A stretch of DNA of 64,000 nt from Planctomycetota bacterium (lineage in GTDB: Bacteria > Planctomycetota > B15-G4). Positions 35,456 to 43,849 of this stretch are shown in pieces (position 1 is the first letter of the stretch; every line of letters starts with the position of its first letter). The stretch covers positions 1-64,000 of the forward strand of contig JACKHP010000014.1 of assembly GCA_020638905.1 (NCBI GenBank), written 5' to 3'. Below the pieces are notes generated by a model that made no database searches, had not been told where the DNA came from, and saw only the letters and a list, made by a program, of their open reading frames with translations. The position numbers and the translations under genes are program-made.

Positions 35456-36060
35456 GGTGTCACCTCGGCGGGGGTCAGCAGCCCCGAGATGGATCCGATC
35501 TTCCAGCGCGTCAGCACGCGGATCGCGCGCAGGCGCCGGATCTGCTCGCTCGACAGCAGGGGTTCGTCGACGCGCAGCACCTGCTGCCCCCCGCGCTGGT
35601 AGACCACGTCGGCGATCGGTCGCTCGAGGCGTGCGGTGGGGGACGGGTCGTCCTGCGTGTCGAAGATCGCCCAGGTCTCGCGCTCGAAGGCGATGTCGTA
35701 CTCCTGGCCCTCGACCTCGAAGGTCATGCGCGCCACGCCCGCGTCCTCGAGCACGAGCGTCTCGACGGCCCGGCCGGGGAGGTCGAACGTCTTGAGCAGC
35801 CAGGCGAAGAACGGCTGCTCCTCGAGCAGCTTGCGACGGGCGGCGTAGTACGTCTCCCAGCCGCCCATCTGGAGCTTGAGTCCCGCCGTGAGGCAGCCGT
35901 ACTCCTCGATCGGATCGTCGTGGCAGAGCTGCGCCTGCCAGGTGCGCAGGGTCGCCTCGGGCGTGCTGTAGTCGACGCGCTTGGGAGGACAGCACGCGCC
36001 CACGAGCAGCAGGCTCGCGAGCAGCGCGAGGACGCGTGCGCAGGGCGGCTTCTCGTTCAC
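35452..36060 (-). CDS. Lipoprotein of unknown function, coupled to ppdK
   Basis: Not recognised. A 202-residue lipoprotein: GTG start at 36060, Lys/Arg n-region, hydrophobic core LALLASLLLVGAC with the lipobox Cys near residue 20, then CPPKRVDYSTPEATLRTWQAQLCHDD. The segment starting YSTPEATLRTW resembles the start of nuclear-transport-factor-2-like or DUF4878-type domains found in lipoproteins, but this is a loose likeness. The body is mixed alpha/beta with no metal or catalytic motif. It is the promoter-proximal gene of a two-gene operon with ppdK. Confidence 0.72.
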
Positions 36061-36148
36061 GACGTCACGGCACAGGCCTGGAAGGTCCAGGGACGCCCGG
36101 TGCGGGCTCCCCGGAGGAAGTCCGGACCCGAACGGCCGGAACCGTGGC

Positions 36149-36177
36149 AGCCTAGTCCGCGCGCGCGCCGCGGTCAA
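36149..36177 (-). promoter_or_regulatory. Sigma70-like promoter of the lipoprotein-ppdK operon
   Basis: On the minus strand, TTGACC (36177 down to 36172) and TAGGCT (36154 down to 36149) are separated by exactly 17 bases. The -35 matches the consensus at five of six positions. Transcription would start near 36141, giving a leader of about 80 bases before the GTG at 36060. Confidence 0.55.
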
Positions 36178-36199
36178 CGGAACACGGGGCCCGCGCTCC

Positions 36200-36228
36200 T
36201 TGATTCAGTGCGGGGACGGGCCGAGAAT
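36200..36228 (+). promoter_or_regulatory. Sigma70-like promoter of the pilB operon
   Basis: TTGATT (36200-36205) and GAGAAT (36223-36228) are separated by exactly 17 bases; each matches four of six consensus bases. The start would be near 36235, about 25 bases before the ATG at 36261, leaving room for the GGAG ribosome site. It is back-to-back with the minus-strand promoter, the -35 elements being 22 bases apart. Confidence 0.5.
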
Positions 36229-36260
36229 GCCCGCCCCGATCCCCTCCCGTGCGGAGCGAC

Positions 36261-37931
36261 ATGTCCCGTCGACTGGGCGAGATGCTGCTGGCGCAAGGCG
36301 TCCTCGACGAGCGTCAGCTCGGACAGGCGCTGGCCGTGCAGAAGAACCGGCGCGTTCCGCTGGGCGAGGTCATCGTCCAGCTCGGCTACGCCTCCGAAGA
36401 CCAGGTCTGGCGCATGCTGGCCCAGCAGCAGAAGCTGCCCTTCGTCGACCTCGAGGCCGACGTCGAGCGGGGGGGACGCATCAAGCCGGCGGTCATCGAG
36501 CGCGTCCCCGCGGCGGTGGTCGAGGAGCACCGGGTGGTGCCGGTGGCGGTCAAGGACGGCAAGCTCGTCGTGGCCGTCGACGACCCGCTGCGCACCTTCT
36601 CGCTCGACACGCTGCAGTTCGTGCTCGACGCCGACCTGGGCGCGGCGCTCACCACGCCCGGCGGCCTGGCGCGCGCCATGGCGCACTACTACGGCGTGCA
36701 CGCGTCGGGCCCCGACACCGACCTCGGCGCGGCCATGGGCGACGAGGACGTCGACGCCGACGAGGCGCCAATCATCAGGCTCGTGCAGCGCATGATCGCC
36801 ACGGCCGTCGAGCAGCGCGCGAGCGACATCCACGTCGAGCCGATGGACGGCCGCATCCGCGTGCGGTTCCGCAAGGACGGCGTGCTCGTCGAGGTCGCCA
36901 CGCACGAGGAGCACCTGCTCGGTCCGCTCATGTCGCGCCTCAAGATCATGGCCGGCATGGACATCGCCGAGAAGCGCAAGCCCCAGGACGGTCGCATCGG
37001 CCTGCAGGTCGCGGGGCGCCCGATCGACATCCGCGCGTCGGTGCTGCCGAGCAACCACGGCGAGTCGATGGTCATGCGTCTGCTCGACAAGCAGATGGGC
37101 CTGGTGTCGCTCCCCGAGCTGGGCTTCGGCGACGCCGACCTGCAGCGCTTCCGCGAGATCATCAAGCGTCCCAACGGCATCGTGCTCGTCACGGGCCCGA
37201 CGGGCTCCGGCAAGACGACCACGCTGTACGCGGCGCTCTCCGAGCTGAACCGCCCCGACGTGAAGATCATCACGGCCGAGGACCCGGTCGAGTACGAGAT
37301 CCCGGGCATCAACCAGGTGCAGGTGCACGGCAAGATCGGGCTCGACTTCGCGCGCATCCTGCGCGCCATGCTGCGCCAGGCGCCGAACGTGATCCTGGTG
37401 GGCGAGATCCGCGACCGCGAGACGGCCGAGGTGGCGATCCAGGCGGCGCTCACGGGACACCTCGTGTTCGCCACGCTGCACACGAACGACGCGCCCTCGG
37501 CGCTCGCGCGCCTGGCCGACATGGGCGTCAAGCCGTTCCTCGTCTCGGCCTCGATCCAGGCGGTCATGGCGCAACGGCTCGTGCGCAAGCTGTGCGCGGC
37601 GTGCAAGCGTCCGGCCGAGCCCGAGGAGAGCGAGCTGCGGGCGATCGGCCTGACGTCCGAGCGCATGCAGGGACGCACGCTGTTCCGCGCCGAGGGCTGC
37701 AGCGAGTGCGGCTTCTCGGGCTACCGCGGTCGCGTGGCGGTGTTCGAGCTGCTGGTGCTCGACGCGACGCTGCGCGACATGGCCTTCCGCAACGAGTCGA
37801 CGCCGGCCATCCGGGCCCAGGCCGAACGCGGTGGACGCATGGTGCCGCTGCGCGAGGACGGCATCCGCAAGGTGCTCGCGGGCGTCACGTCGATCGCCGA
37901 GATCCTCAAGGTGAGCCACGAGGCCTCATGA
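36261..37931 (+). CDS. pilB: PilB/GspE-type secretion/pilus ATPase (first copy)
   Basis: A 556-residue hexameric ATPase that powers type IV pilus extension or type II secretion. The N-terminal MshEN-type domain (residues 1-140) includes LGEMLLAQGVLDERQLGQAL and LGEVIVQLGYASEDQVWRML, repeats that in relatives bind c-di-GMP. The ATPase core has the DIHVEP and R-F-R-K-D-G-V elements, Walker A GPTGSGKTTTLYAAL, the Asp box EDPVEYEIPGINQVQV, Walker B ILVGEIRDRETAEVA and the His box TGHLVFATLHTND. Four Cys (CAAC and CSEC) form the zinc site. The ATG at 36261 has GGAG 8 bases upstream. The stop overlaps the next pilB-like start (ATGA). Confidence 0.93.
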   Translation: MSRRLGEMLLAQGVLDERQLGQALAVQKNRRVPLGEVIVQLGYASEDQVWRMLAQQQKLPFVDLEADVERGGRIKPAVIERVPAAVVEEHRVVPVAVKDGKLVVAVDDPLRTFSLDTLQFVLDADLGAALTTPGGLARAMAHYYGVHASGPDTDLGAAMGDEDVDADEAPIIRLVQRMIATAVEQRASDIHVEPMDGRIRVRFRKDGVLVEVATHEEHLLGPLMSRLKIMAGMDIAEKRKPQDGRIGLQVAGRPIDIRASVLPSNHGESMVMRLLDKQMGLVSLPELGFGDADLQRFREIIKRPNGIVLVTGPTGSGKTTTLYAALSELNRPDVKIITAEDPVEYEIPGINQVQVHGKIGLDFARILRAMLRQAPNVILVGEIRDRETAEVAIQAALTGHLVFATLHTNDAPSALARLADMGVKPFLVSASIQAVMAQRLVRKLCAACKRPAEPEESELRAIGLTSERMQGRTLFRAEGCSECGFSGYRGRVAVFELLVLDATLRDMAFRNESTPAIRAQAERGGRMVPLREDGIRKVLAGVTSIAEILKVSHEAS

Positions 37932-39631
37932 GCGCCGCACGCAGCCGCAAGCGCCTGGGTGAGATCCTCGTCGAGCGGGGCTCGTGCAGCCAGGCCCAGG
38001 TCGACAAGGCGCTCGCCGAGCAGCAGCGCGCCGGCGGGCGCGTGGGCGAGATCCTGGTGGCGATGGGAGCCGTCAAGACCGACGAGCTGACGCGCGCGCT
38101 GGGCGTCCAGGCCGGCCTGCAGCCGGTCGACCTCGACTCGCTGCAGATCCCCGACGTGGTGCGCAAGCGCATGGACGGCGCGACCTGCGCGCTGTACCGC
38201 GCCGTCCCGATCCGCGAGGAGGGCAAGGGGCTCGTGGTGGCCCTGGCCGACCCGGTCAACGTGAACGTCCTCGAGGACCTCTCGTTCATCGTCGGCGGCG
38301 AGGTGCGCGCGATGATCGCCGACGACGCCCAGGTCGACCGCGCGCTGCAACGCTACTGGCCGCGCGAGAACTCGTCCGGTGGGGCGGGCATGGCCGAGGC
38401 GATCAAGGAGGCCAAGACCGCCGCCGGCTCGGTCGACCTCGAAGACAAGGAGGGCATGGCCGCCGCGGCGCCGGTGGTCAAGCTGCTCAACTACGTCCTG
38501 CTGCAGGCCATCCGCGACAAGGCCAGCGACATCCACCTCGAGCCGTTCGAGACCGAGTTCAAGGTGCGCTACCGTGTCGACGGCGTGCTGTTCGAGGTCG
38601 AGTCGCCGCCGCTCTCGCTCGCTCCGGCTCTCGTCTCGCGCGTCAAGGTCATGTCGAACCTCGACATCGCCGAGACGCGCGTCCCCCAGGACGGCCGCAT
38701 CGAGCTGTCGCTGGGCGGCAAGCCGATCGACCTGCGCGTCTCGACCATGCCCACGGTGCACGGCGAGTCGTGCGTGCTGCGCGTCCTCGACCGCAGCGTG
38801 GTCTCGCTCGACCTCGGTCGCGTCGGACTGCGCGACGACGACCTGGCGGTCATCTCGGCGCTGCTGCGTCGTCCGCACGGCATCGTGCTCGTGACGGGAC
38901 CGACGGGTTCGGGCAAGACGACCACGCTCTACTCGGCGCTCAACCAGCTCAACGACATCGAGCGCAAGATCATCACCGTCGAGGACCCGATCGAGTACGA
39001 CCTCGACGGCATCGTGCAGGTGCAGGTGGCCGAGGAGATCGGCGTCAGCTACGCCTCGGTGCTGCGCACGATCCTGCGCCAGGACCCCGACATCCTGCTG
39101 GTGGGCGAGATCCGCGACCAGGAGACGGCCCGCATCGCCGTCGAGGCGGCGCTCACGGGCCACCTGATCCTCTCGACGCTGCACACGAACGACGCGCCGT
39201 CGACGATCACGCGCCTGGTCGACATCGGCATCCCGCCGTACCTGATCGTGGCCACGCTCGAGGCCGTGGTGGCCCAGCGCCTGGTGCGCAGCGTGTGCCC
39301 CGACTGCCGGGTCGAGTACGTCCCCGACGATGGCGTGCTCGGCGAGCTCGGAGTCGAACGTACGACGCTCGGCGGGCGTCGGCTGGCGTACGGCAAGGGC
39401 TGCGAGACGTGCAACTTCAGCGGACACAAGGGGCGCCGCGCGCTGTTCGAGATCATGGTGCTCAGCGAGCGGCTGCGCGGCATGATCCTCGACGGGGCCC
39501 CGACCCAAGACCTGCGCCAGGCCGCCATCGCGGAGGGCATGCGCACGCTCCGCGAGTCGGGCCAGCTGGCCGTCCTCGACGGGTCGACCACCGTCGAGGA
39601 GGTGCTGCGCGAGACGTTGCTCGACACCTGA
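37928..39631 (+). CDS. pilB: PilB/GspE-type secretion/pilus ATPase (second copy)
   Basis: A 567-residue ATPase of the same family and domain order as the preceding one: MshEN-type N-terminus (LGEILVERGSCSQAQVDKAL, VGEILVAMGAVKTDELTRAL), Walker A GPTGSGKTTTLYSAL, Asp box EDPIEYDLDGIVQVQV, Walker B ILLVGEIRDQETARIA, His box TGHLILSTLHTND, and both zinc pairs (CPDC, CETC). All catalytic elements are intact, so it is not a decayed duplicate. It is translationally coupled to the first copy and followed after 37 bases by pilC. Two extension-type ATPases in tandem with one platform gene is unusual; a PilT-like retraction role is not supported because it keeps the PilB N-terminal domain. Confidence 0.93.
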   Translation: MSAARSRKRLGEILVERGSCSQAQVDKALAEQQRAGGRVGEILVAMGAVKTDELTRALGVQAGLQPVDLDSLQIPDVVRKRMDGATCALYRAVPIREEGKGLVVALADPVNVNVLEDLSFIVGGEVRAMIADDAQVDRALQRYWPRENSSGGAGMAEAIKEAKTAAGSVDLEDKEGMAAAAPVVKLLNYVLLQAIRDKASDIHLEPFETEFKVRYRVDGVLFEVESPPLSLAPALVSRVKVMSNLDIAETRVPQDGRIELSLGGKPIDLRVSTMPTVHGESCVLRVLDRSVVSLDLGRVGLRDDDLAVISALLRRPHGIVLVTGPTGSGKTTTLYSALNQLNDIERKIITVEDPIEYDLDGIVQVQVAEEIGVSYASVLRTILRQDPDILLVGEIRDQETARIAVEAALTGHLILSTLHTNDAPSTITRLVDIGIPPYLIVATLEAVVAQRLVRSVCPDCRVEYVPDDGVLGELGVERTTLGGRRLAYGKGCETCNFSGHKGRRALFEIMVLSERLRGMILDGAPTQDLRQAAIAEGMRTLRESGQLAVLDGSTTVEEVLRETLLDT

Positions 39632-39668
39632 CGCGTACCTATCGACCGTCCCGAACGAGGACCGAGTG

Positions 39669-40853
39669 ATGACGCCCGCCGATCGTCCCGCCGCCGCGCG
39701 CCCCGCCGCCAAGAAGCCGGCGGCGAAGAAGCCCGCCGCCGCGGGGGGGAAGCCGCGGGCGGCCACGCCCGCCGCCCGTCCGGCGGGGGGCAAGCGCGGC
39801 TTCTTCCGCCGCGTGCCGGGCAAGGAGCTGTCGCAGTTCACCTCGCGCCTCTCGACCCTGGTGAACGCCGGACTGCCGCTCGTGCGCTGCCTGCGCATCC
39901 TCGAGAGCCAGCAGAAGGCGGGTCCGCTCAGGCTCTGCATCGAAGCGGTGGCCGACGACGTCGAGGGCGGTGCGCCGCTCTCGGAAGCCCTGGCCAAGTA
40001 CCCGCAGGTCTTCGACCGGCTCTACGTGAACATGGTCCGCGCGGGCGAGGTGGGCGGACTGCTGGGCACGATCCTCGACCGCCTGGCGGGCTTCAACAAG
40101 AAGCGCGAGAACATCAAGGGACAGGTCAAGGGCGCGCTCACCTACCCGCTGCTCGTGATGTGCTTCGCGGGCATCATCCTGCTCGTGACGATGCTCGTGA
40201 TCGTTCCCAAGTTCGAGGGCATGTTCGAGAGCTTCAACACCGAGATGCCGCTGCTCACGCGCCTGCTGCTCGGGCTCTCGGGCATCCTGGTCGACTACTG
40301 GTGGGCGTTGTTCGCGATCCCCGTCCTGCTCGTGGTGACCTTCAAGCTCTTGTTGCGCGGCGAGGGCTTCGCCCGGCGCGTCGACGGGTTCAAGCTGAAG
40401 ATCCCGTTCGTCGGGGACGTGATCACGAAGACGATCGTGGCGCGTTTCGCGCGCACCATGGGCACGCTCCTGTCGAGCGGCGTGCCGATTCTCGAGGCGC
40501 TCTCGATCGTGCGTGCGTCGATCAGCAACCGCGTGGTGGCCGAGGCCATCGGCGACGTGCACGACGCCATCCGCGAGGGCGAGACGATGGCCGCGCCGCT
40601 GGCCGAGAGCGGCGTGTTCGACGACATGGTGGTGAACATGATCGACGTGGGCGAGGAGACGGGACAGCTCGACCAGATGCTCGTGACCATCGCCGAGGAC
40701 TACGAGACCGAGCTCGACACCTCGATCACCGTGCTGTTCAAGGCGCTCGAGCCGCTGATGCTGCTGTTCGTGGCGCTCGTCGTGGGCACCATCGCCTTCG
40801 CGCTCTTCAGCCCGATGGTGAAGCTGATGGAGACCTTCAGCAATCCGGTCTGA
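39669..40853 (+). CDS. pilC: PilC/GspF-type inner-membrane platform protein
   Basis: A 394-residue polytopic protein that couples the PilB/GspE motor to pilin assembly. The first about 45 residues are an Ala/Pro/Lys-rich low-complexity tail (repeats of AAKKPA). Two GspF domains follow: the first with FTSRLSTLVNAGLPLVRCLRIL and VRAGEVGGLLGTILDRLA, the second with FARTMGTLLSSGVPILEALSIV and IDVGEETGQLDQMLVTIAEDYE. Three helices are visible, including LLVMCFAGIILLVTMLVIVP and PLMLLFVALVVGTIAFALF. It completes a pilB-pilB-pilC set; pilins, prepilin peptidase and secretin genes are not in the window. Confidence 0.93.
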   Translation: MTPADRPAAARPAAKKPAAKKPAAAGGKPRAATPAARPAGGKRGFFRRVPGKELSQFTSRLSTLVNAGLPLVRCLRILESQQKAGPLRLCIEAVADDVEGGAPLSEALAKYPQVFDRLYVNMVRAGEVGGLLGTILDRLAGFNKKRENIKGQVKGALTYPLLVMCFAGIILLVTMLVIVPKFEGMFESFNTEMPLLTRLLLGLSGILVDYWWALFAIPVLLVVTFKLLLRGEGFARRVDGFKLKIPFVGDVITKTIVARFARTMGTLLSSGVPILEALSIVRASISNRVVAEAIGDVHDAIREGETMAAPLAESGVFDDMVVNMIDVGEETGQLDQMLVTIAEDYETELDTSITVLFKALEPLMLLFVALVVGTIAFALFSPMVKLMETFSNPV

Positions 40854-40889
40854 CGACCGGGCGGTTCCCCGGGGAGGCGCCGTCACGTC

Positions 40890-42119
40890 GTGACCTGGCT
40901 GCTCATGGTGCTGCTACTGACGTGTTCGGGGCTCATGTCGAGCTCCGAGACGGCCATCTTCTCGTTGCAGCACGGCGAGCGTCGGCGGCTGTCCGACCAG
41001 AGCACCGCCCTGGGGTTGCTGCTCTCCCGTCCCACGCGGCTGCTCATCACGCTGCTGCTGGCGAACCTCGTGGTCAACGTGGCGTACTTCACGCTCTCGG
41101 CGTCGATCAGCCTCGATCTCGCGCACGACTTCGGCGCCGCACTGTCGGCGGGCTTCGCCGTGGGAAGCCTGGTGCTGATGGTCGTGCTGGGGGAGATCCT
41201 GCCGAAGACGCTGGCGCTGGTGCACCCGGTGGCGCTCGTCCGACGCGTGGCGCCGCTGCTGCTCGGGTTGCAGGTGCTGCTCGCCCCGCTCGTCGCGCTG
41301 GGGACGTGGCTCACGCGCACGTTCGAGCACCTGCTCATGGGCGCACCCGACGGAAAGACGAGCGACCCCGACAGCGACGACTTCAAGACCGCGCTGCGCG
41401 GCGCCAGCGGGGCGTACCACGCGGTCGAGCTGGCGCTGCTGCACGACGTGGTCGACTTCGGCGAGCGGCGTGCGCGAAACCACATGGTGCCGCGCGTGGA
41501 CGTGACGGTGCTCGACGTCCAGGACGATCGCGAGACGTGGCTGCGCATCATGGCCCGCCGCCCGTACACCGACTACCCCGTCGTCGACGGGTCGCCCGAC
41601 AACCTGCTGGGGACCGTCAACGCGGCGCGCCTGCTCGTCGATCCGTCGCGTCCGCTCGACGACCTGCTCGAGCCGGCGATCATCGCCCCGCTCGGGATCG
41701 GCGCCGAGGCGCTCGTGCTGCGGTTGCGCCAGGAGCGCCGGCATCTCGCCATCCTGCTCGACGAGTACGGAGGGATGGCCGGCGTGGTCGGCCTCACGCA
41801 ACTCAGCCAGGGCGTCCTGGGGGAGATCGAGCCGCTCTCGAAGCGACGCTTCGTCGAACGCATGGGCGACACGCTCGTGGTGCGCGGGGACACTCCGCTG
41901 CCCGCGCTCTCCGAGGAGCTCGGTCTCCAGCTCGGGTCGCGGCGCGCCGACACGCTGGGCGGCGTGCTGGCCGAACGCCTGGGACGCGTGCCCGCCCGGG
42001 GCGACGAGTTGCAGCTCCCTGGCTGGCGAGCGCGCGTCGTCGGGGTTCGCCGTGGGCGCGTCGAGCGGGTCGTCCTGCGGGCGTCGACGCGTCACGACGA
42101 GGCGGAGGACGCCTCGTGA
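40890..42119 (+). CDS. CNNM/CorC-type membrane protein with CBS pair
   Basis: A 409-residue protein of the CNNM/HlyC/CorC class, linked in known members to Mg2+ or Co2+ efflux. It has a GTG start, the N-terminal DUF21/CNNM domain with four helices (LLMVLLLTCSGLMSSSETAIFSL is typical; the MSSSETA motif is the ion-site region), a CBS pair (residues about 190-320, with MVPRVDVTVLDVQD and DEYGGMAGVVGLTQL), and a C-terminal CorC_HlyC domain (residues about 325-400, GDTLVVRGDTPLPALSEELGL). Its stop overlaps the next CNNM gene. Not a true hemolysin despite the old family name. Confidence 0.9.
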   Translation: MTWLLMVLLLTCSGLMSSSETAIFSLQHGERRRLSDQSTALGLLLSRPTRLLITLLLANLVVNVAYFTLSASISLDLAHDFGAALSAGFAVGSLVLMVVLGEILPKTLALVHPVALVRRVAPLLLGLQVLLAPLVALGTWLTRTFEHLLMGAPDGKTSDPDSDDFKTALRGASGAYHAVELALLHDVVDFGERRARNHMVPRVDVTVLDVQDDRETWLRIMARRPYTDYPVVDGSPDNLLGTVNAARLLVDPSRPLDDLLEPAIIAPLGIGAEALVLRLRQERRHLAILLDEYGGMAGVVGLTQLSQGVLGEIEPLSKRRFVERMGDTLVVRGDTPLPALSEELGLQLGSRRADTLGGVLAERLGRVPARGDELQLPGWRARVVGVRRGRVERVVLRASTRHDEAEDAS

Positions 42120-43075
42120 TGCTGCTCCTGTTCCTCGTCGCGGTGGCCGCGTCGGCGTTGTTCTCGGGCATGGAGACCGGCCTCTACACCACGAGCCGGC
42201 TGCGCATGTACCTCGACCAGGAGGCCGGGAGTCCCGCGGCGGCCCACGCCCGCGCGCTGCTGTCCGACATGCCGACGCTGCTCACGGTGTTGCTCGTCGC
42301 GAACAACTTGGCGAACTGGGCGGCGAGCTACGCGACCCAGCTCCTGCTGGTCGAGTGGGACGTCGGGGCGCGCGAGGTCGTCGGTACGCTCGGCGTCTCG
42401 GCGGTGCTCTTCCTGCTGGCCGAGTCGCTGCCCAAGAGCGCCTTCCGGCGCGGGCGCGAACGTCTGCTGTATCCGGTGATGCCGCTGCTCGTGGTCGTGC
42501 ACCGCGTGCTGCGCGTGCCGACGTGGCCGCTGACCTGGTTCTCGCGACGTCTGTCGGCCGCCTTGCGGCACCGTTCGGGCGAGGAGACCCGTCCCCAGGG
42601 GGTGCGCGAGGCGATGCTGAACTCGGGAGCGGCCGAGGGTCTGCTGACGGGCTTCCAGGAGCGTGTGGCGCGCGGGGTGCTGGCCATGCGATCGCGCCTG
42701 GCGACGCAGGAGGCGCTCCCGCTCGGGGCGTTCGCCATCGCGCGCCTCGGCCGTCCGGGCCTCGACGTACCGCCCGGCCACCGCGACCAGCGCGTGCTGG
42801 TCCTCGAGGCCGATGGAGGTGTGATGGGCTGGGTGCCCATGGCGATGCTGCGCGAGCGGGACGGGTTCCGTCCGCCCCGCCGCGACGAGGTGAGGCGTGT
42901 GACCCACGTCGAGGCGTCGCTGCGGCTCGACCGCGTCTACGTGGCGCTCGACCGCTCCCAGTCGCCCTTCGCCGTCGTCATGGACTCGGGTCGGGTGCTG
43001 GGAGTGATCGAGGCCAACCGGCTGCGCGAGCGGGTGATCGGCACGTTCTCAGACGCGCCCGCCGACGTGGCCTGA
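42119..43075 (+). CDS. CNNM-domain membrane protein, short form
   Basis: A 318-residue relative of the preceding protein. The CNNM domain is clear (LFLVAVAASALFSGMETGLYTTSRLRM, with SGMETG in the ion-site position, and FLLAESLPKSAFRRGRERLL, the L-x-E-x-x-P-K motif). The cytoplasmic part is diverged: only one weak CBS-like stretch remains (FAVVMDSGRVLGVIEANRLRERV) and the CorC_HlyC domain is missing. A GTG-ATG start pair overlaps the upstream stop. The two proteins probably form a hetero-complex; the second may be a regulatory or channel partner. The ion is unknown. Confidence 0.85.
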   Translation: MLLLFLVAVAASALFSGMETGLYTTSRLRMYLDQEAGSPAAAHARALLSDMPTLLTVLLVANNLANWAASYATQLLLVEWDVGAREVVGTLGVSAVLFLLAESLPKSAFRRGRERLLYPVMPLLVVVHRVLRVPTWPLTWFSRRLSAALRHRSGEETRPQGVREAMLNSGAAEGLLTGFQERVARGVLAMRSRLATQEALPLGAFAIARLGRPGLDVPPGHRDQRVLVLEADGGVMGWVPMAMLRERDGFRPPRRDEVRRVTHVEASLRLDRVYVALDRSQSPFAVVMDSGRVLGVIEANRLRERVIGTFSDAPADVA

Positions 43076-43126
43076 GCGGGGGTTGGCGCTCCCGGCGAAA
43101 GGCATCAGCTTTCCTTCACGGTTTGG

Positions 43127-43155
43127 TTGCAAGCGTGCAGGAGGCCACCTAAGAT
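43127..43155 (+). promoter_or_regulatory. Sigma70-like promoter of the HTH-membrane protein gene
   Basis: TTGCAA (43127-43132) and TAAGAT (43150-43155) are separated by exactly 17 bases. The start would be near 43162, giving a leader of about 90 bases to the TTG at 43254. It is the best-formed promoter in this part of the window. Confidence 0.55.
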
Positions 43156-43253
43156 CCGAATCCGCGGTCCGGTCCCGTGGCCCTGGGGCGCACCGGCGCA
43201 GGCGCCCGGTCCCCGAGCCGTCCCTCCCGCCCGCAATTCCGGAGGTCGTTCCC

Positions 43254-43790
43254 TTGGCCGAGAAGGATTACTACTCGTTCGACGAGGTGCTCTCCGACCT
43301 CCACATGGAGGCCGAACAGCTCAAGCGGCTCGTGTCCGCCGGAGAGATCCGGGCGTTCCGCGACCAGGACACGATGCGCTTCAAGGCCGCCGACATCGAG
43401 CGGATCAAGGGTGTCAAGCCCGGCCAGGTCGAGATCGACCTGGGCGAAGAGCTCGACCTGACCGACGACATCGACCTCGAGACGCAGCTCGATCCGGGCG
43501 GTGACGAGCTGGTGCTCGAGGACGACCTCGAGCTGGGCGGCGACATCGAGGAGGTCGACCTCGGCGGTGACTCCGACGACGCCGACGAGCTCGACGAGGG
43601 ACCGCGTCGGCGCACGTCGCGCGCGTCGGCCGCCATGGCGGCCGCCCCCGAGGCGAGCGAGGGGCCGTTCATGCTGTTCCTGCTCATCCTCGGCTTCGCC
43701 CTGCTCACGCTGGCGAACTTCGCGGCCTTCGGCGCCGTCGCCGGCCGCACCAACGGACTCAACGGGTTCCTGGCCCAGATCTTCGCGTAG
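43254..43790 (+). CDS. Excisionase/MerR-type HTH protein with acidic linker and C-terminal membrane anchor
   Basis: A 178-residue protein beginning at a TTG with a perfect GGAGGT 8 bases upstream (43241-43246). Residues 1-50 are a helix-turn-helix of the HTH_17/excisionase type: YYSFDEVLSDLHMEAEQLKRLV then GEIRAFRDQDTMRFKAADIERI. Residues 55-120 are a strongly acidic, repeat-like linker (DLTDDIDLETQLDPGGDELV, then DLELGGDIEEVDLGGDSDD). The C-terminus has one transmembrane helix (FMLFLLILGFALLTLANFAAF). Such a layout suggests a DNA- or protein-binding domain held at the membrane. It precedes an OmpA-type lipoprotein gene by 59 bases. Function is not known. Confidence 0.83.
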   Translation: MAEKDYYSFDEVLSDLHMEAEQLKRLVSAGEIRAFRDQDTMRFKAADIERIKGVKPGQVEIDLGEELDLTDDIDLETQLDPGGDELVLEDDLELGGDIEEVDLGGDSDDADELDEGPRRRTSRASAAMAAAPEASEGPFMLFLLILGFALLTLANFAAFGAVAGRTNGLNGFLAQIFA

Positions 43791-43849
43791 AGACTCGTGC
43801 GTCGTCTCTGGCGAGCGGCGCCCACACACCATTGCGGGAGGGAAACGTG

